Virus record (IMG/VR): IMGVR_UViG_3300038696_000018
Span: 1 to 24,396 of that record
Strand: one strand, 5' to 3'
DNA: 24,396 nucleotides
Source of the DNA: a virus
This document shows, in pieces, positions 1 through 8,500 of the stretch. The stretch's first letter is position 1; each line of letters starts with the position of its first letter. The notes under the pieces are model-generated. The model worked only from the letters and a program-made list of their open reading frames with translations. It had not been told where the DNA came from and made no database searches. A program made the translations under genes and the position numbers.

Positions 1-231
1 CGCGCCCGCGCGCTACTCGGAGACGAGGCGTTCACAAGCGAAATGAAATCTCCCACCCAGTTAGAAAAGATACTGGGCGGCGATGTCTATGAACTGCTAT
101 TCGCGGATTTTCTCGAAGAGAGAACCCTCGGAAAACCAGCCATAGTGGATTCAGCCCATCCAAAACTGGCGCTACCCACCACACTCGATATATTCGATAC
201 GTTGATACAAGAAAGAAACGACCATGAGTGA
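1..231 (+). CDS. DUF2800 family protein, C-terminal fragment
   Basis: The reading frame is open from the first base of the window, so only the last 76 residues are visible and the real start lies upstream. The fragment reads as the C-terminal end of the DUF2800 family: a short helical segment (SPTQLEKILGGDVYELLF, where family members have a 'lgk..f..ll' pattern) followed by GKPAIVDSAHPKLAL, which resembles the family's typical GKPTLVPESDKRPAL ending. DUF2800 proteins are phage-encoded and thought to be Cas4/RecB-like PD-(D/E)XK nucleases, but the catalytic part is outside the window, so activity cannot be judged. It overlaps the next gene by 8 bases (ATGAGTGA), which suggests translational coupling. 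The pairing of DUF2800 with DUF2815 and a phage DNA polymerase is a recurrent phage gene order and supports the call. Confidence 0.75.
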   Translation, partial: RARALLGDEAFTSEMKSPTQLEKILGGDVYELLFADFLEERTLGKPAIVDSAHPKLALPTTLDIFDTLIQERNDHE

Positions 232-826
232 TACTGAAAAAACCGAAGTGCCTGCTACTAACGTAGTTGTGCAAGGCCGATTGTCCTACGCGGACATTCA
301 CAAACCCCGCGCATTTGCTGAAGGCGTCAAAGCCCGATACAAAACACTGGTCTTGATTCCGAAAGATACGGAGCAGGGTAAGAAAGATTTCGCGGCGCTA
401 CAAGCTGCGTCAAAAGTCGCTAAAACAGAAAAGTGGGGCGAAAAAATCCCTAAACTCCAAGCAGACAAACTGTGCGTCAAAGACGGCGACCAGATGGAAG
501 GTGAAGAGACTGACGGCTGCTGGGTCCTTTCGGCGTCCGAAGAAAACGCACCGCAGGTGTTGGATCGCGATGGCAAGACTCGTTTGGTCGAAGCCGACGG
601 TAAAATCTATTCCGGCGCGAACGCTCGCGTTCTCGTCAATCTCTGGGCGCAGGACAACAAATACGGCAAGCGTATCAACGCGAACCTATATGCGGTCCAA
701 TTCGTCGCCCACGGCGAAGCGTTTGGCAAAGGCCGCGTTGACGCGGAAAGCATGTTCGGCTCCCTCGACGACGAGACCGTTTCGGGTTTCGGCGACATGG
801 ATGCCGACGACGACATTCCGTTTTAG
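224..826 (+). CDS. DUF2815 family single-stranded DNA-binding-like protein with SSB-type acidic tip
   Basis: This 200-residue protein matches the DUF2815 pattern: an N-terminal V-V-V-QGRLSYADIHKP strand region, then KTLVLIPKD near residue 40, a central charged helix, and the YSGANARVLVNLWAQDNKYG block near residue 127. DUF2815 proteins are regarded as phage OB-fold-like ssDNA-binding proteins acting in replication or recombination. The last eight residues, DADDDIPF, are almost those of the C-terminal tip of bacterial SSB, the segment that recruits host repair and replication proteins. That tip supports an SSB role more strongly than the fold match alone. It sits between DUF2800 and the DNA polymerase, and the ATG overlaps the upstream stop. 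A hairpin with a T-rich tail follows, which could limit read-through into the polymerase gene and allow higher expression of this binding protein. Confidence 0.85.
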   Translation: MSDTEKTEVPATNVVVQGRLSYADIHKPRAFAEGVKARYKTLVLIPKDTEQGKKDFAALQAASKVAKTEKWGEKIPKLQADKLCVKDGDQMEGEETDGCWVLSASEENAPQVLDRDGKTRLVEADGKIYSGANARVLVNLWAQDNKYGKRINANLYAVQFVAHGEAFGKGRVDAESMFGSLDDETVSGFGDMDADDDIPF

Positions 827-850
827 TCCTTCAACGGAATAGCTAACTTG

Positions 851-882
851 GACGGGGCCGCTTTGCGCGCCCCGTCTCTTTT
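851..882 (+). terminator. Rho-independent terminator-like hairpin after the DUF2815 gene
   Basis: Perfect 8-bp arms (gacggggc / gccccgtc) enclose a 10-base loop and are followed directly by tctctttt, with a second T run (ttttt) at about 889-893. It lies in the 79-base gap between the DUF2815 gene and the polymerase gene, where it could reduce polymerase expression relative to the binding protein. No clear promoter is visible between it and the polymerase gene, so it is probably only partly effective. Confidence 0.65.
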
Positions 883-905
883 CCGACCTTTTTAATAACG
901 AGCCG

Positions 906-3047
906 ATGCCCAGCCCTTTTGATACAAAAATGTTGAAACGCATAAAAGACATGTTCGGAGTCGAGCGCGTCCTATGGTGGGACTACGAGTCGTTTAGCCA
1001 TTGCGACTTGAAGGCTCACGGCGCGGCAGTATATTCAGAACACCCATCCACTGAAGTTTTTCTCGGGGCGTGGTCTTTTGATAACGACGACGTAAGCCTT
1101 TGGGACATCTACGCCGCCGAGTTAGGCGATTTCGATGTGGACAGTGGACCGCCCCAAGAGTTCCTAGACGCGCTAGTCGATCCTACGATCTTAAAGATCG
1201 CATGGAACGCGCCGTTTGAGTATCTAATGTCTCTGAACGTGCTTGACGTTACGATACCCCACGACCAGATAATTGACCTTATGATCGCGGCCTACTACCT
1301 GTCATTCCCCGGCCAGCTAGGGAAAGTCGGCAAACTGGTCGGCCTGCCCGAAGACCAGCAAAAAGACAAAAACGGCAAGCGCCTTATCCGCAAGTTCTCT
1401 ATCCCTGCCAAACCCACGAAGCGTATGCCAGATCGCATACGAATCATGCCGTGGGACGCCCGTGAAGATTGGCTAAAGTTCCGAGACTATAACGGCCAAG
1501 ATGTCTCCTCAATGCGCGACATCGCGTATCGGCTATTCCAGTACCCGATGCCCTTATCCGAGTGGCGCAACTGGCAGATGGACCTCGCTATCAATCAGCG
1601 TGGCATACCCGTTAATTACGAAATGGCCGTTTCAGCGTGCGATATGTACGACGAGTACCAGACGGAAAACCTAGCCAAACTGGGCGACATAACAGGACTC
1701 GAAAATCCCAATAGTCGTAACCAGATTTTAGGTTGGCTCAAAGAGACGGGCGAATACGTTTTCGATAATCTCACTAAGGCCGCTATCGCGAACACTTTGC
1801 GCGAAGACAGGCTGCGGCCAACGACTCCTCACGTCCTAGAAGCCCTTAAACTCCGGAGCGAATTGTCCAAAACCTCTGCAACAAAATTCCGCCGTTTTCG
1901 TGACTGTATGTCAGCGGACGGCACCATCAAGGGCGCGCTACAGTTTGGCGGCGCGCAGCGGACATTGCGTTGGTCGGGGCGTTTGATCCAGCCCCAAAAC
2001 CTGAAGAAACCACGAGACGAGATCGCCGAGCAAATGCCGTTTATGGCCAACCTTGTCGAACACGGTACACGCGACCAACTGGAACTTATGCACGGCGACG
2101 CCATGGGCGTTCTTTCGGAGTGTGTACGCGGGACGATCCAAGCCCCGCCCGGGAAAATCCTTATTGACGCCGATCTTTCGGCTATCGAAAATGTGGTCCT
2201 CGGCTGGGTATCGGGCGATGAAAAAATCTTAGAGGTTTTCCGCAGCGGCAACGATCCGTATATCTCGTTTGCGCAATACATGTACGACGCGGATTACGAA
2301 ACACTGTTCCACGAGTTCAAAGTCTTAAAAATCAAAAAGAAACGCACGGTCTGTAAGCCAGCGGTTCTCGGCTGTGGCTATCGCCTCGGGGCGGGGCACC
2401 GCTATATCGACGAGCGAACGGGCGAGGAAGAGGCTACGGGTTTGATCGGCTATGCCAAGGCCATGTATATCAATTTGTCTGACGAAGAGGCCAAACAGTC
2501 AGTCGATGTCTGGCGCGCCACCTATCGCGACGCCGTAGCGTTCTGGTACGCCCTAGAACGCGCAGCCATGGAGACGCTTCGCACAGGTCGCCGCGTGGAC
2601 GTAGGCCCAGTGTCGTTTGACATATCCGGCCCGTTCTTACGAATCCGACTACCCAGTGGCCGCCATCTACACTATTATAAAGCCCACATTCGCAAGGTTA
2701 TGCCCCCATGGGGTAAAAAGCAAAGCGACATGATCGACAACGTGGCGTATTATGGCCTGAAAGAGTCTAAGTGGTGCCTACAAACCACGCACGGTGGTAA
2801 GTTCACCGAGAACATCTGCCAAGCCATTGCTCGCGATATTCTCCAGCACGGCATAACCGCCGCTATGCAGAACGGGCTTGACGTTTTTATGCACTGCCAT
2901 GACCAGATAACGGCGCTTTGCGATTTATTGGACGCCGATGACAAATTAGCAATACTAGAAGCATGTATGCAAGAACGCCCAAGCTGGGCACTAGATATTC
3001 CCTTGTCTACCGGGGGTTTTGCCACTACACACTTTTCCAAGGATTAA
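906..3047 (+). CDS. Family A DNA polymerase with 3'-5' proofreading exonuclease
   Basis: This 713-residue protein is a phage DNA polymerase I. The N-terminal exonuclease shows Exo I as WWDYES (D26, E28), Exo II as WNAPFEY, and Exo III around YNGQDVSSMRDI. In the polymerase domain, motif A is DLSAIE (D423, E428), corresponding to DYSQIE of Pol I. Motif B is R480-x3-K484-x7-Y492, with the spacing of R754, K758 and Y766 in E. coli Pol I. Motif C is MHCHDQI (H665, D666, Q667). Most family members have HDE there, so the second acid is replaced by Gln; the metal-binding Asp is kept. There is no 5'-nuclease domain, as is usual for phage members. The chosen ATG has only a weak ribosome binding site; M9 at 930 is a possible alternative start. 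The VRR-NUC gene begins 12 bases after the stop. Role: replication of the phage genome. Confidence 0.95.
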   Translation: MPSPFDTKMLKRIKDMFGVERVLWWDYESFSHCDLKAHGAAVYSEHPSTEVFLGAWSFDNDDVSLWDIYAAELGDFDVDSGPPQEFLDALVDPTILKIAWNAPFEYLMSLNVLDVTIPHDQIIDLMIAAYYLSFPGQLGKVGKLVGLPEDQQKDKNGKRLIRKFSIPAKPTKRMPDRIRIMPWDAREDWLKFRDYNGQDVSSMRDIAYRLFQYPMPLSEWRNWQMDLAINQRGIPVNYEMAVSACDMYDEYQTENLAKLGDITGLENPNSRNQILGWLKETGEYVFDNLTKAAIANTLREDRLRPTTPHVLEALKLRSELSKTSATKFRRFRDCMSADGTIKGALQFGGAQRTLRWSGRLIQPQNLKKPRDEIAEQMPFMANLVEHGTRDQLELMHGDAMGVLSECVRGTIQAPPGKILIDADLSAIENVVLGWVSGDEKILEVFRSGNDPYISFAQYMYDADYETLFHEFKVLKIKKKRTVCKPAVLGCGYRLGAGHRYIDERTGEEEATGLIGYAKAMYINLSDEEAKQSVDVWRATYRDAVAFWYALERAAMETLRTGRRVDVGPVSFDISGPFLRIRLPSGRHLHYYKAHIRKVMPPWGKKQSDMIDNVAYYGLKESKWCLQTTHGGKFTENICQAIARDILQHGITAAMQNGLDVFMHCHDQITALCDLLDADDKLAILEACMQERPSWALDIPLSTGGFATTHFSKD

Positions 3048-3058
3048 AAAGGATTCCC

Positions 3059-3349
3059 ATGGCCAAGAACCGAGAAGTACAAATCGAAAACACCGTAGTC
3101 GGCCTAGCCGAAAAGGCGAATATGCTAGTGCGCAAGTTGCAGTATCCGGGCCGCCGAGGCGCACCCGACCGCATGTTTGTTGGCAACGCTATCGGCGTGG
3201 TGTTCATAGAGTTCAAACGCCCCGGGGGCGTCCGTACGGGAATCCAGAAACGCGAAGGCCAAGCCCTGAAAGAACGAGGCGCGAATTACCATTGCGTAGA
3301 CAACGTGGCTAAAGCGTGCGAAATCCTTGGATTACATTACGAGGAATAG
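3059..3349 (+). CDS. VRR-NUC domain nuclease
   Basis: This 96-residue protein is a stand-alone VRR-NUC domain of the PD-(D/E)XK nuclease superfamily. An N-terminal Glu (E10 in REVQIEN), GAPDR (D37) and FIEFKRP (E51, K53) form the expected catalytic set, followed by the typical C-terminal part with Q-x-L-x-x-x-G and CVDNV. Stand-alone VRR-NUC proteins often cut branched or flap DNA such as Holliday junctions, and many phages pair them with a SNF2-type helicase, as here. I chose the ATG at 3059 because aaaaggatt lies just upstream and the domain begins at once. A longer in-frame extension upstream overlaps the polymerase C-terminus and lacks family-like sequence. The length is normal for phage single-domain members. 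The helicase gene begins 3 bases after the stop. Confidence 0.92.
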   Translation: MAKNREVQIENTVVGLAEKANMLVRKLQYPGRRGAPDRMFVGNAIGVVFIEFKRPGGVRTGIQKREGQALKERGANYHCVDNVAKACEILGLHYEE

Positions 3350-3352
3350 ACC

Positions 3353-4849
3353 ATGGCTCGTATCTGGTACCCAGACGCCGAAGTGCGCGATCTCATAGAG
3401 GGTCCGCCCAAGCGTATTCTTACAGAAAAAGATTTTGACCTGCATCAAATTTGGATGGCCGACCTGACATTGCGCAGGAAGGCGGCGATTCTTGCCGCCG
3501 AAATGGGCCTCGGAAAAACGGGCGCGGTTCTCCACGGCATGATAGAATTGCTCAAACGCGGCCATATTAAAAAGTGGCTTGTTATAGCGCCTTTGCGCGT
3601 GGCCGAGGAAACATGGCCCGACGAAATGTGGAAATGGGACTTCGCCCGGGAATACACGTATCGCCCGATACTCGGCAACGCGGCCCAACGTACCGCCGCC
3701 CTGTCCGATCCAGCCCCGATACACTTTATCAACCGAGAAAACCTTAAATGGTTGTGGGTAAAGCTGCGCAAAGATTGGCCGTACGACGGGCTAGTGTACG
3801 ACGAATCGTCCCGGCTAAAAGCGGGCAAGAAACGATCCGCCATAACTAAACGGACTGACAATAACGGAACTGTTACAACTTCGGGCGGTAAACTTAATGA
3901 GTTCGGGTCACTGGCGCAGGCCCGCGAGGCGGGCAAGTTTAAGCGCGTTATCGAAATGACCGGGACACCCGCTGCTTCCGGCCTCGCCGATCTCTGGGGT
4001 CAAATGTATCTGATCGACGGCGGGCACCGCCTTGGCGCAGATCGTAAATCTTTCATGTCGCGATGGTTCGACGAAGGTAAGTATGACCGAAAGATAACAC
4101 CCAAGGACGGTGCCGAAGAGGAAATCATGGACTTGATAAAAGACGCCATGTTCTCTTTGAAAGAGGAAGACCACCTGACAGGTAAACTGCCGCCGCTTAT
4201 GAAGCACGAACGATGGGTCACGCTACCTGAAAAAGCTATGGCCACGTATCGCGAACTATCCAAAGAATTTTGCCTAGAAGAATACGACGTAGCGGCTGTA
4301 AATAACGGCGTTCTGGCTAACAAGCTGCTACAGCTTTCGAACGGTTCTATCTACGACGTTGACGGCAACGATTGCCATATCCATGATCGGAAGCTGGAAG
4401 AGTTAGAGGCGATCCACCACGGCGCGGGTGGCCGCCCTATGCTTATCGCGTACAGCTTCCAGTTCGATAAAAAGAGAATCCTAGAGAGGTTTCCCAAGTT
4501 CCGGGTCTTCGGCGAGACCGATCACGACATGCGCGATTGGAACGACGGCAAGATACCCGGTCTGTTGGTTCACCCGGCAAGCGCCGGGCACGGAATGAAT
4601 TTTCAGTTTGGCAGTAACATAATGGTCTGGTACGGTCTAACTTGGAGCCTAGAACTGTTTTTACAATTCAACAAACGAATCCACCGCCGAGGCCAAGAGG
4701 CCGACCGCGTTCACCAGTATTTTATATTGGCCAAGGGGACGTATGACGAAAGGCAGTTCGAAGCCCTGTACGAAAAAGGTGTGAACCAGACGAGCATAAC
4801 GGATCGGGTCCGCGTCATGCAGGACGATATGAAAAAGGCATTAAGATAA
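3353..4849 (+). CDS. SNF2-like superfamily 2 DNA helicase/translocase
   Basis: This 498-residue protein has the full superfamily 2 motif set. Motif I (Walker A) is AEMGLGKT with G54-K55-T56; motif II is YDESS (D150, E151), a DEAH-like box; motif III is TGTP (residues 203-206); motif VI is RIHRRGQ (R442 to Q448), the SNF2/RapA-type arginine finger region. The order N-terminal ATPase lobe then C-terminal helicase lobe is complete with no truncation. Such phage proteins act as DNA translocases or branch-migrating helicases in replication and recombination. The direct neighbourhood of the VRR-NUC nuclease suggests they process the same DNA structures. The start has gagga upstream (gaggaatagaccatgg). 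The stop overlaps the next gene's start (TAATG), suggesting coupled translation with the small terminase. Confidence 0.93.
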   Translation: MARIWYPDAEVRDLIEGPPKRILTEKDFDLHQIWMADLTLRRKAAILAAEMGLGKTGAVLHGMIELLKRGHIKKWLVIAPLRVAEETWPDEMWKWDFAREYTYRPILGNAAQRTAALSDPAPIHFINRENLKWLWVKLRKDWPYDGLVYDESSRLKAGKKRSAITKRTDNNGTVTTSGGKLNEFGSLAQAREAGKFKRVIEMTGTPAASGLADLWGQMYLIDGGHRLGADRKSFMSRWFDEGKYDRKITPKDGAEEEIMDLIKDAMFSLKEEDHLTGKLPPLMKHERWVTLPEKAMATYRELSKEFCLEEYDVAAVNNGVLANKLLQLSNGSIYDVDGNDCHIHDRKLEELEAIHHGAGGRPMLIAYSFQFDKKRILERFPKFRVFGETDHDMRDWNDGKIPGLLVHPASAGHGMNFQFGSNIMVWYGLTWSLELFLQFNKRIHRRGQEADRVHQYFILAKGTYDERQFEALYEKGVNQTSITDRVRVMQDDMKKALR

Positions 4850-5517
4850 TGGCAGACGAATTAGCCGATCTACTCGGCGGCGAGCCAGAGGTAGAACACG
4901 TTACAAGCCGTCGGACCGCACGACTGGAGCGCGCCCGCGCAACGCTTGATTCCCCGCCAAGCTACGACCCTATGACTCTGGAACACGCTATGAAAGGCTG
5001 GTCTGCCACACAGATTAGTAAGGTCTTGCGCATGGACCTCGCACAAGTTAAACGCCGCCTAGCCCACGTCACGCCGATGTCGGGCGCTAAGAACGCCGCC
5101 AAGTACGATATTAAAACGGCCATGCCGCACCTCGTCGATCCCGTTGTCAGCGTCGAAGAGTATATCAAGGGCATGGACCCCAAGAACCTACCTGTCCAGA
5201 TGACCGAGGGTTTCTGGCGCGGCGAAGAGAAGCGTCTAAAGACACTGGCGCTGGCCGCGCAGTTGTGGCCGACCCCCACGGTGCTAGAGGGGTACGCGAC
5301 CATATTCAAAATAGTGCGCGACCAAATGGCCCTCTGGCTGGATACAATGGATGAGTCCGACGCGATGTCAGATAAACAACGCCAGACCGCCGCCCAACTT
5401 ATAACGGCTCTGCAAGAGGAAATTATGAAGGAACTCCGGGTTTTCACCGAGAATAACGCGACTCGATCCGAACTCGCTTTCCTAGAGGGGCGCTTAGATG
5501 CAATTCAGCCCGATTAA
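4849..5517 (+). CDS. Putative terminase small subunit (DNA recognition, Nu1 position)
   Basis: This 222-residue protein lies immediately before the large terminase gene and overlaps it by 20 bases, the usual place for the small subunit. Residues about 44-74 (TLEHAMKGWSATQISKVL, then RMDLAQVKRR) read as a helix-turn-helix, as expected for a protein that binds the packaging site. Residues about 110-220 look mostly helical and charged, consistent with an oligomerisation or large-subunit-binding region. I do not recognise close sequence similarity to lambda Nu1, so the call rests on position and the helix-turn-helix. Its start codon overlaps the helicase stop, so the packaging genes seem to be read from the same transcript as the replication module. 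An alternative is a phage regulatory DNA-binding protein. Confidence 0.65.
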   Translation: MADELADLLGGEPEVEHVTSRRTARLERARATLDSPPSYDPMTLEHAMKGWSATQISKVLRMDLAQVKRRLAHVTPMSGAKNAAKYDIKTAMPHLVDPVVSVEEYIKGMDPKNLPVQMTEGFWRGEEKRLKTLALAAQLWPTPTVLEGYATIFKIVRDQMALWLDTMDESDAMSDKQRQTAAQLITALQEEIMKELRVFTENNATRSELAFLEGRLDAIQPD

Positions 5518-8500
5518 CTTTACGGATGAGTTGACTATGGAGCAACTAATGCTTCAGGTCGCCGAGGAGTCGCGCCCGACCGAGCAGTTGACAGTTATTG
5601 GCGCTGCCGAAAAATACACGAGGATTAACAACCCCGGATCGTACGTCGGCCCCTTTGACGGCGGGTTTACGCCGTACATGGTAGAGCCTACGAATCTCAT
5701 GGCCAGCCGTGAGTTTACACAGATGTCTTTGGTTGGCCCGGTCCAGTGTGGGAAAGCCTTAGACGTAGATACGCCTCTTCGGACGATCTCCGGGTGGACG
5801 ACCATGGGGAAAGCCCGAGTCGGGGACTGCGTGTTTGCGCCTAACGGCCAGACGACTAAAGTGGTTGCGGCTACCGAATACCAATATGGCCGATCTTGCT
5901 ACCGAGTAGCCTTTAGCGATGGCTCGGAACTTGTGGCTGACGCAGACCATCTCTGGGTTGTGAGAAGCATACACCGAACCGACTTCGAAACTCTGACCAC
6001 TTCTGAAATACTAGCCCGGGGCGTGGTCTCTCGGAAACAGTCGGTTTTTACTCTGCCGCCACACGGGCCTTTACAGACTCGCAATTCTCGACCCCTTTAC
6101 GCGGACCCATATCTCCTAGGGTATTGGCTCGGCGACGGGTGCAGGCAGTCCGGGTATTTGACAATTGGCCGGGATTACGTGGCCGATGCCACGAGGCAAT
6201 TGACTAAACGCGGCGTGTCTCTAAAAGAGATTGCGAACACAGGCCAACGCGCCCCGCGTTTTTACGTCCAAAAGACACGTCAAACTAAACATTTCCTATG
6301 GCAGCTACAGGCGCTTGGTTTGCGCGAAAACCTAAGACGGGCCGAAAAGCGCATACCTACTCAATATCTCGACGCCGATGTCGAATCTCGGCGAGAACTT
6401 TTGCGCGGCCTAATGGATTCAGACGGCACTTGTCGGGGACGCCGCGCCGTCTTTTCAAGCTGCGAACACGAATTGTCGCTACAGGTTTTTAGATTGGCGC
6501 AGTCTCTTGGGTATCGGCCTAGCCTAAAAACAAACAGAGCGTCGTTAAACGGGGTTCGTAAGAAAGACCGTCACCGAGTATCGTGGACTTTCGAATGTTC
6601 GCGCGACGTATTCGCACTAGATCGAAAAATCTCCAGAGGACAGACCGCGACTACGCCTCGCATTTCCCAAACACAGTGTTTGCGAATCACATCTATACGG
6701 CCAGTGGAGTCCCGCCCCGTGAAGTGCATACAGGTTGATTCACCTGACAGTATGTATCTAGCGGGCCGTGGCCTAGTTCCCACGCATAACACGCAAATGT
6801 TTAGTTCGGGGCTTACATACACTGTTAAAGTGGAGCCCAAAGACATCACACTATACCAGATGACTCGCACAGCGGCGGGCGATTTCGCGATCTCGAAAAT
6901 TGATCGTCTGCACAGAGACAGCCCTGCCGTCGGGCAGATGCTTTTACCGGGTAGCGCTAGCGATTCCCAGTTTCGTAAGATGTATCGCAACGGCGTTCTG
7001 CTTCGCGTGTCATGGCCTGCGCCAACAGAACTCGCGGGTAAGTCCGTCCCCTTTGTGTTTCTGACAGACTACGACCGTATGCCGCAAGACATCGGCGGCG
7101 AAGGCCCGCCGTTCGATTTGGCGGCTAAACGTACGACCACGTACCGCCGCAACGGCATGGCCGTGGCCGAGTCGACTCCGTCATTTCCCGTCACCGATCC
7201 ACGTTGGCAGCCGAACGCGGATCGACCGCACGAAGCGCCGCCGTGCCAAGGTATTATCGGCCTCTACAACCGTGGCGACCGCCGCCGCTGGCTCTGGAAA
7301 TGCGTCAGTTGCAAACTGCCGTTCGAACCCGATTTTAGTCTGCTAAAGTATCCCGCCTCTACCGATTTTATGGAAGCCGCAGAGGCCGCGTACATGGGTT
7401 GTCCGCACTGCGGGCAGATATACGAACACGGTGAAAAGAACGACATGAACCTCGACTATGCCCGTTGGATAATCGAAGGCCAGAAGTGGCTAGAGGATGG
7501 CTCCGTCGTGGGCAAAGCCCGCCGATCAGACATGGCTTCGTTTTGGATTAAAGGCCCAGCGGCCCGGTTCCTAGAGTGGAAGACCCTAGTGTTTGAGTAT
7601 TTGACGGCCATGGACGAGTTCACCCGCACGGGTAACGAGAAGCCGCTGCAAACTACGGTCAACACGCAGCAAGCCTTGCCGTATATCCCGAAAAGCCTAG
7701 AGAGTCTCCGCGTGCCCGAAGACTTAAAGACTCGCGCCACAGACCTCGGCGAGAGAGTTGTCCCGCCGACAGTCCGTTTTCTAGTCGCCACAGTCGATAT
7801 TCAGAAGCACCGCTTTGTTGCCCAAGTTCATGGCCTAAGCGAAGGCGGCGACATCACAATTGTAGATCGTTTTGATATACGTTATTCTAAGCGACCCGAA
7901 ACGGAAGGTGGCAAAGGTTTCTCGTGGGTCAAGCCGGGCGCGCACCCCGAAGACTGGAATTTGCTAATCGAAGGGGTGCTTTTGAAGACGTACCCGCTGG
8001 CCGACAATTCTGGACGGCACATGCAGATCAAAATGACCCTGTGCGATTCAGGTGGCCAAACAGGTGTGACCGCCAACGCGTACAGTTTCTATAAGCGCTT
8101 GCGATCTCCGCCAGAAGCAAACGACCAAATACCCGAGACCCTTATGCCAGACATGCCCCCCGGTTTGCACAATCGCTTCCTACTTGTCGCGGGCCGTCCG
8201 ACGGAATCAGCGCCGCGTTTGCGCATTACTTGGCCCGATTCAGGTCGTAAAGACCGTAACGCGGGCGCTCGCGGCGAAGTGCCTTTGGGTATCCTAAATT
8301 CGGACCGTCTGAAGGATCAACTTGATAAACGCCTAGACCGTACGACGCCGCGCGGCGGGCGTATCAACTTCCCGCTTTGGCTCGACCATAATTTCTACGC
8401 GGAACTTTGCGTCGAGATCAGAGACGATAAGGGCAAATGGGGCAACCCTAACAACTACCGGAACGAGAGTTTCGATCTGTTGACTTATTGCCTCGCGGCC

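Noticed and set aside
2963-3058. N-terminal extension of the VRR-NUC protein into the polymerase gene
   Set aside because: The ATG at 3059 has a good ribosome binding site, and the domain starts there. The extension overlaps the conserved polymerase end out of frame.
4750-4900. Possible cos or pac packaging site before the terminase genes
   Set aside because: The region is coding on both sides with a TAATG overlap, and I see no repeated binding motifs or symmetric nick site. The packaging site is probably elsewhere.
5756-6790. Insertion in the terminase read as an intron or insertion sequence
   Set aside because: The frame is open throughout, splicing blocks A, B, F and G and two LAGLIDADG motifs are present, and there are no terminal inverted repeats or target duplications. 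It is an intein.
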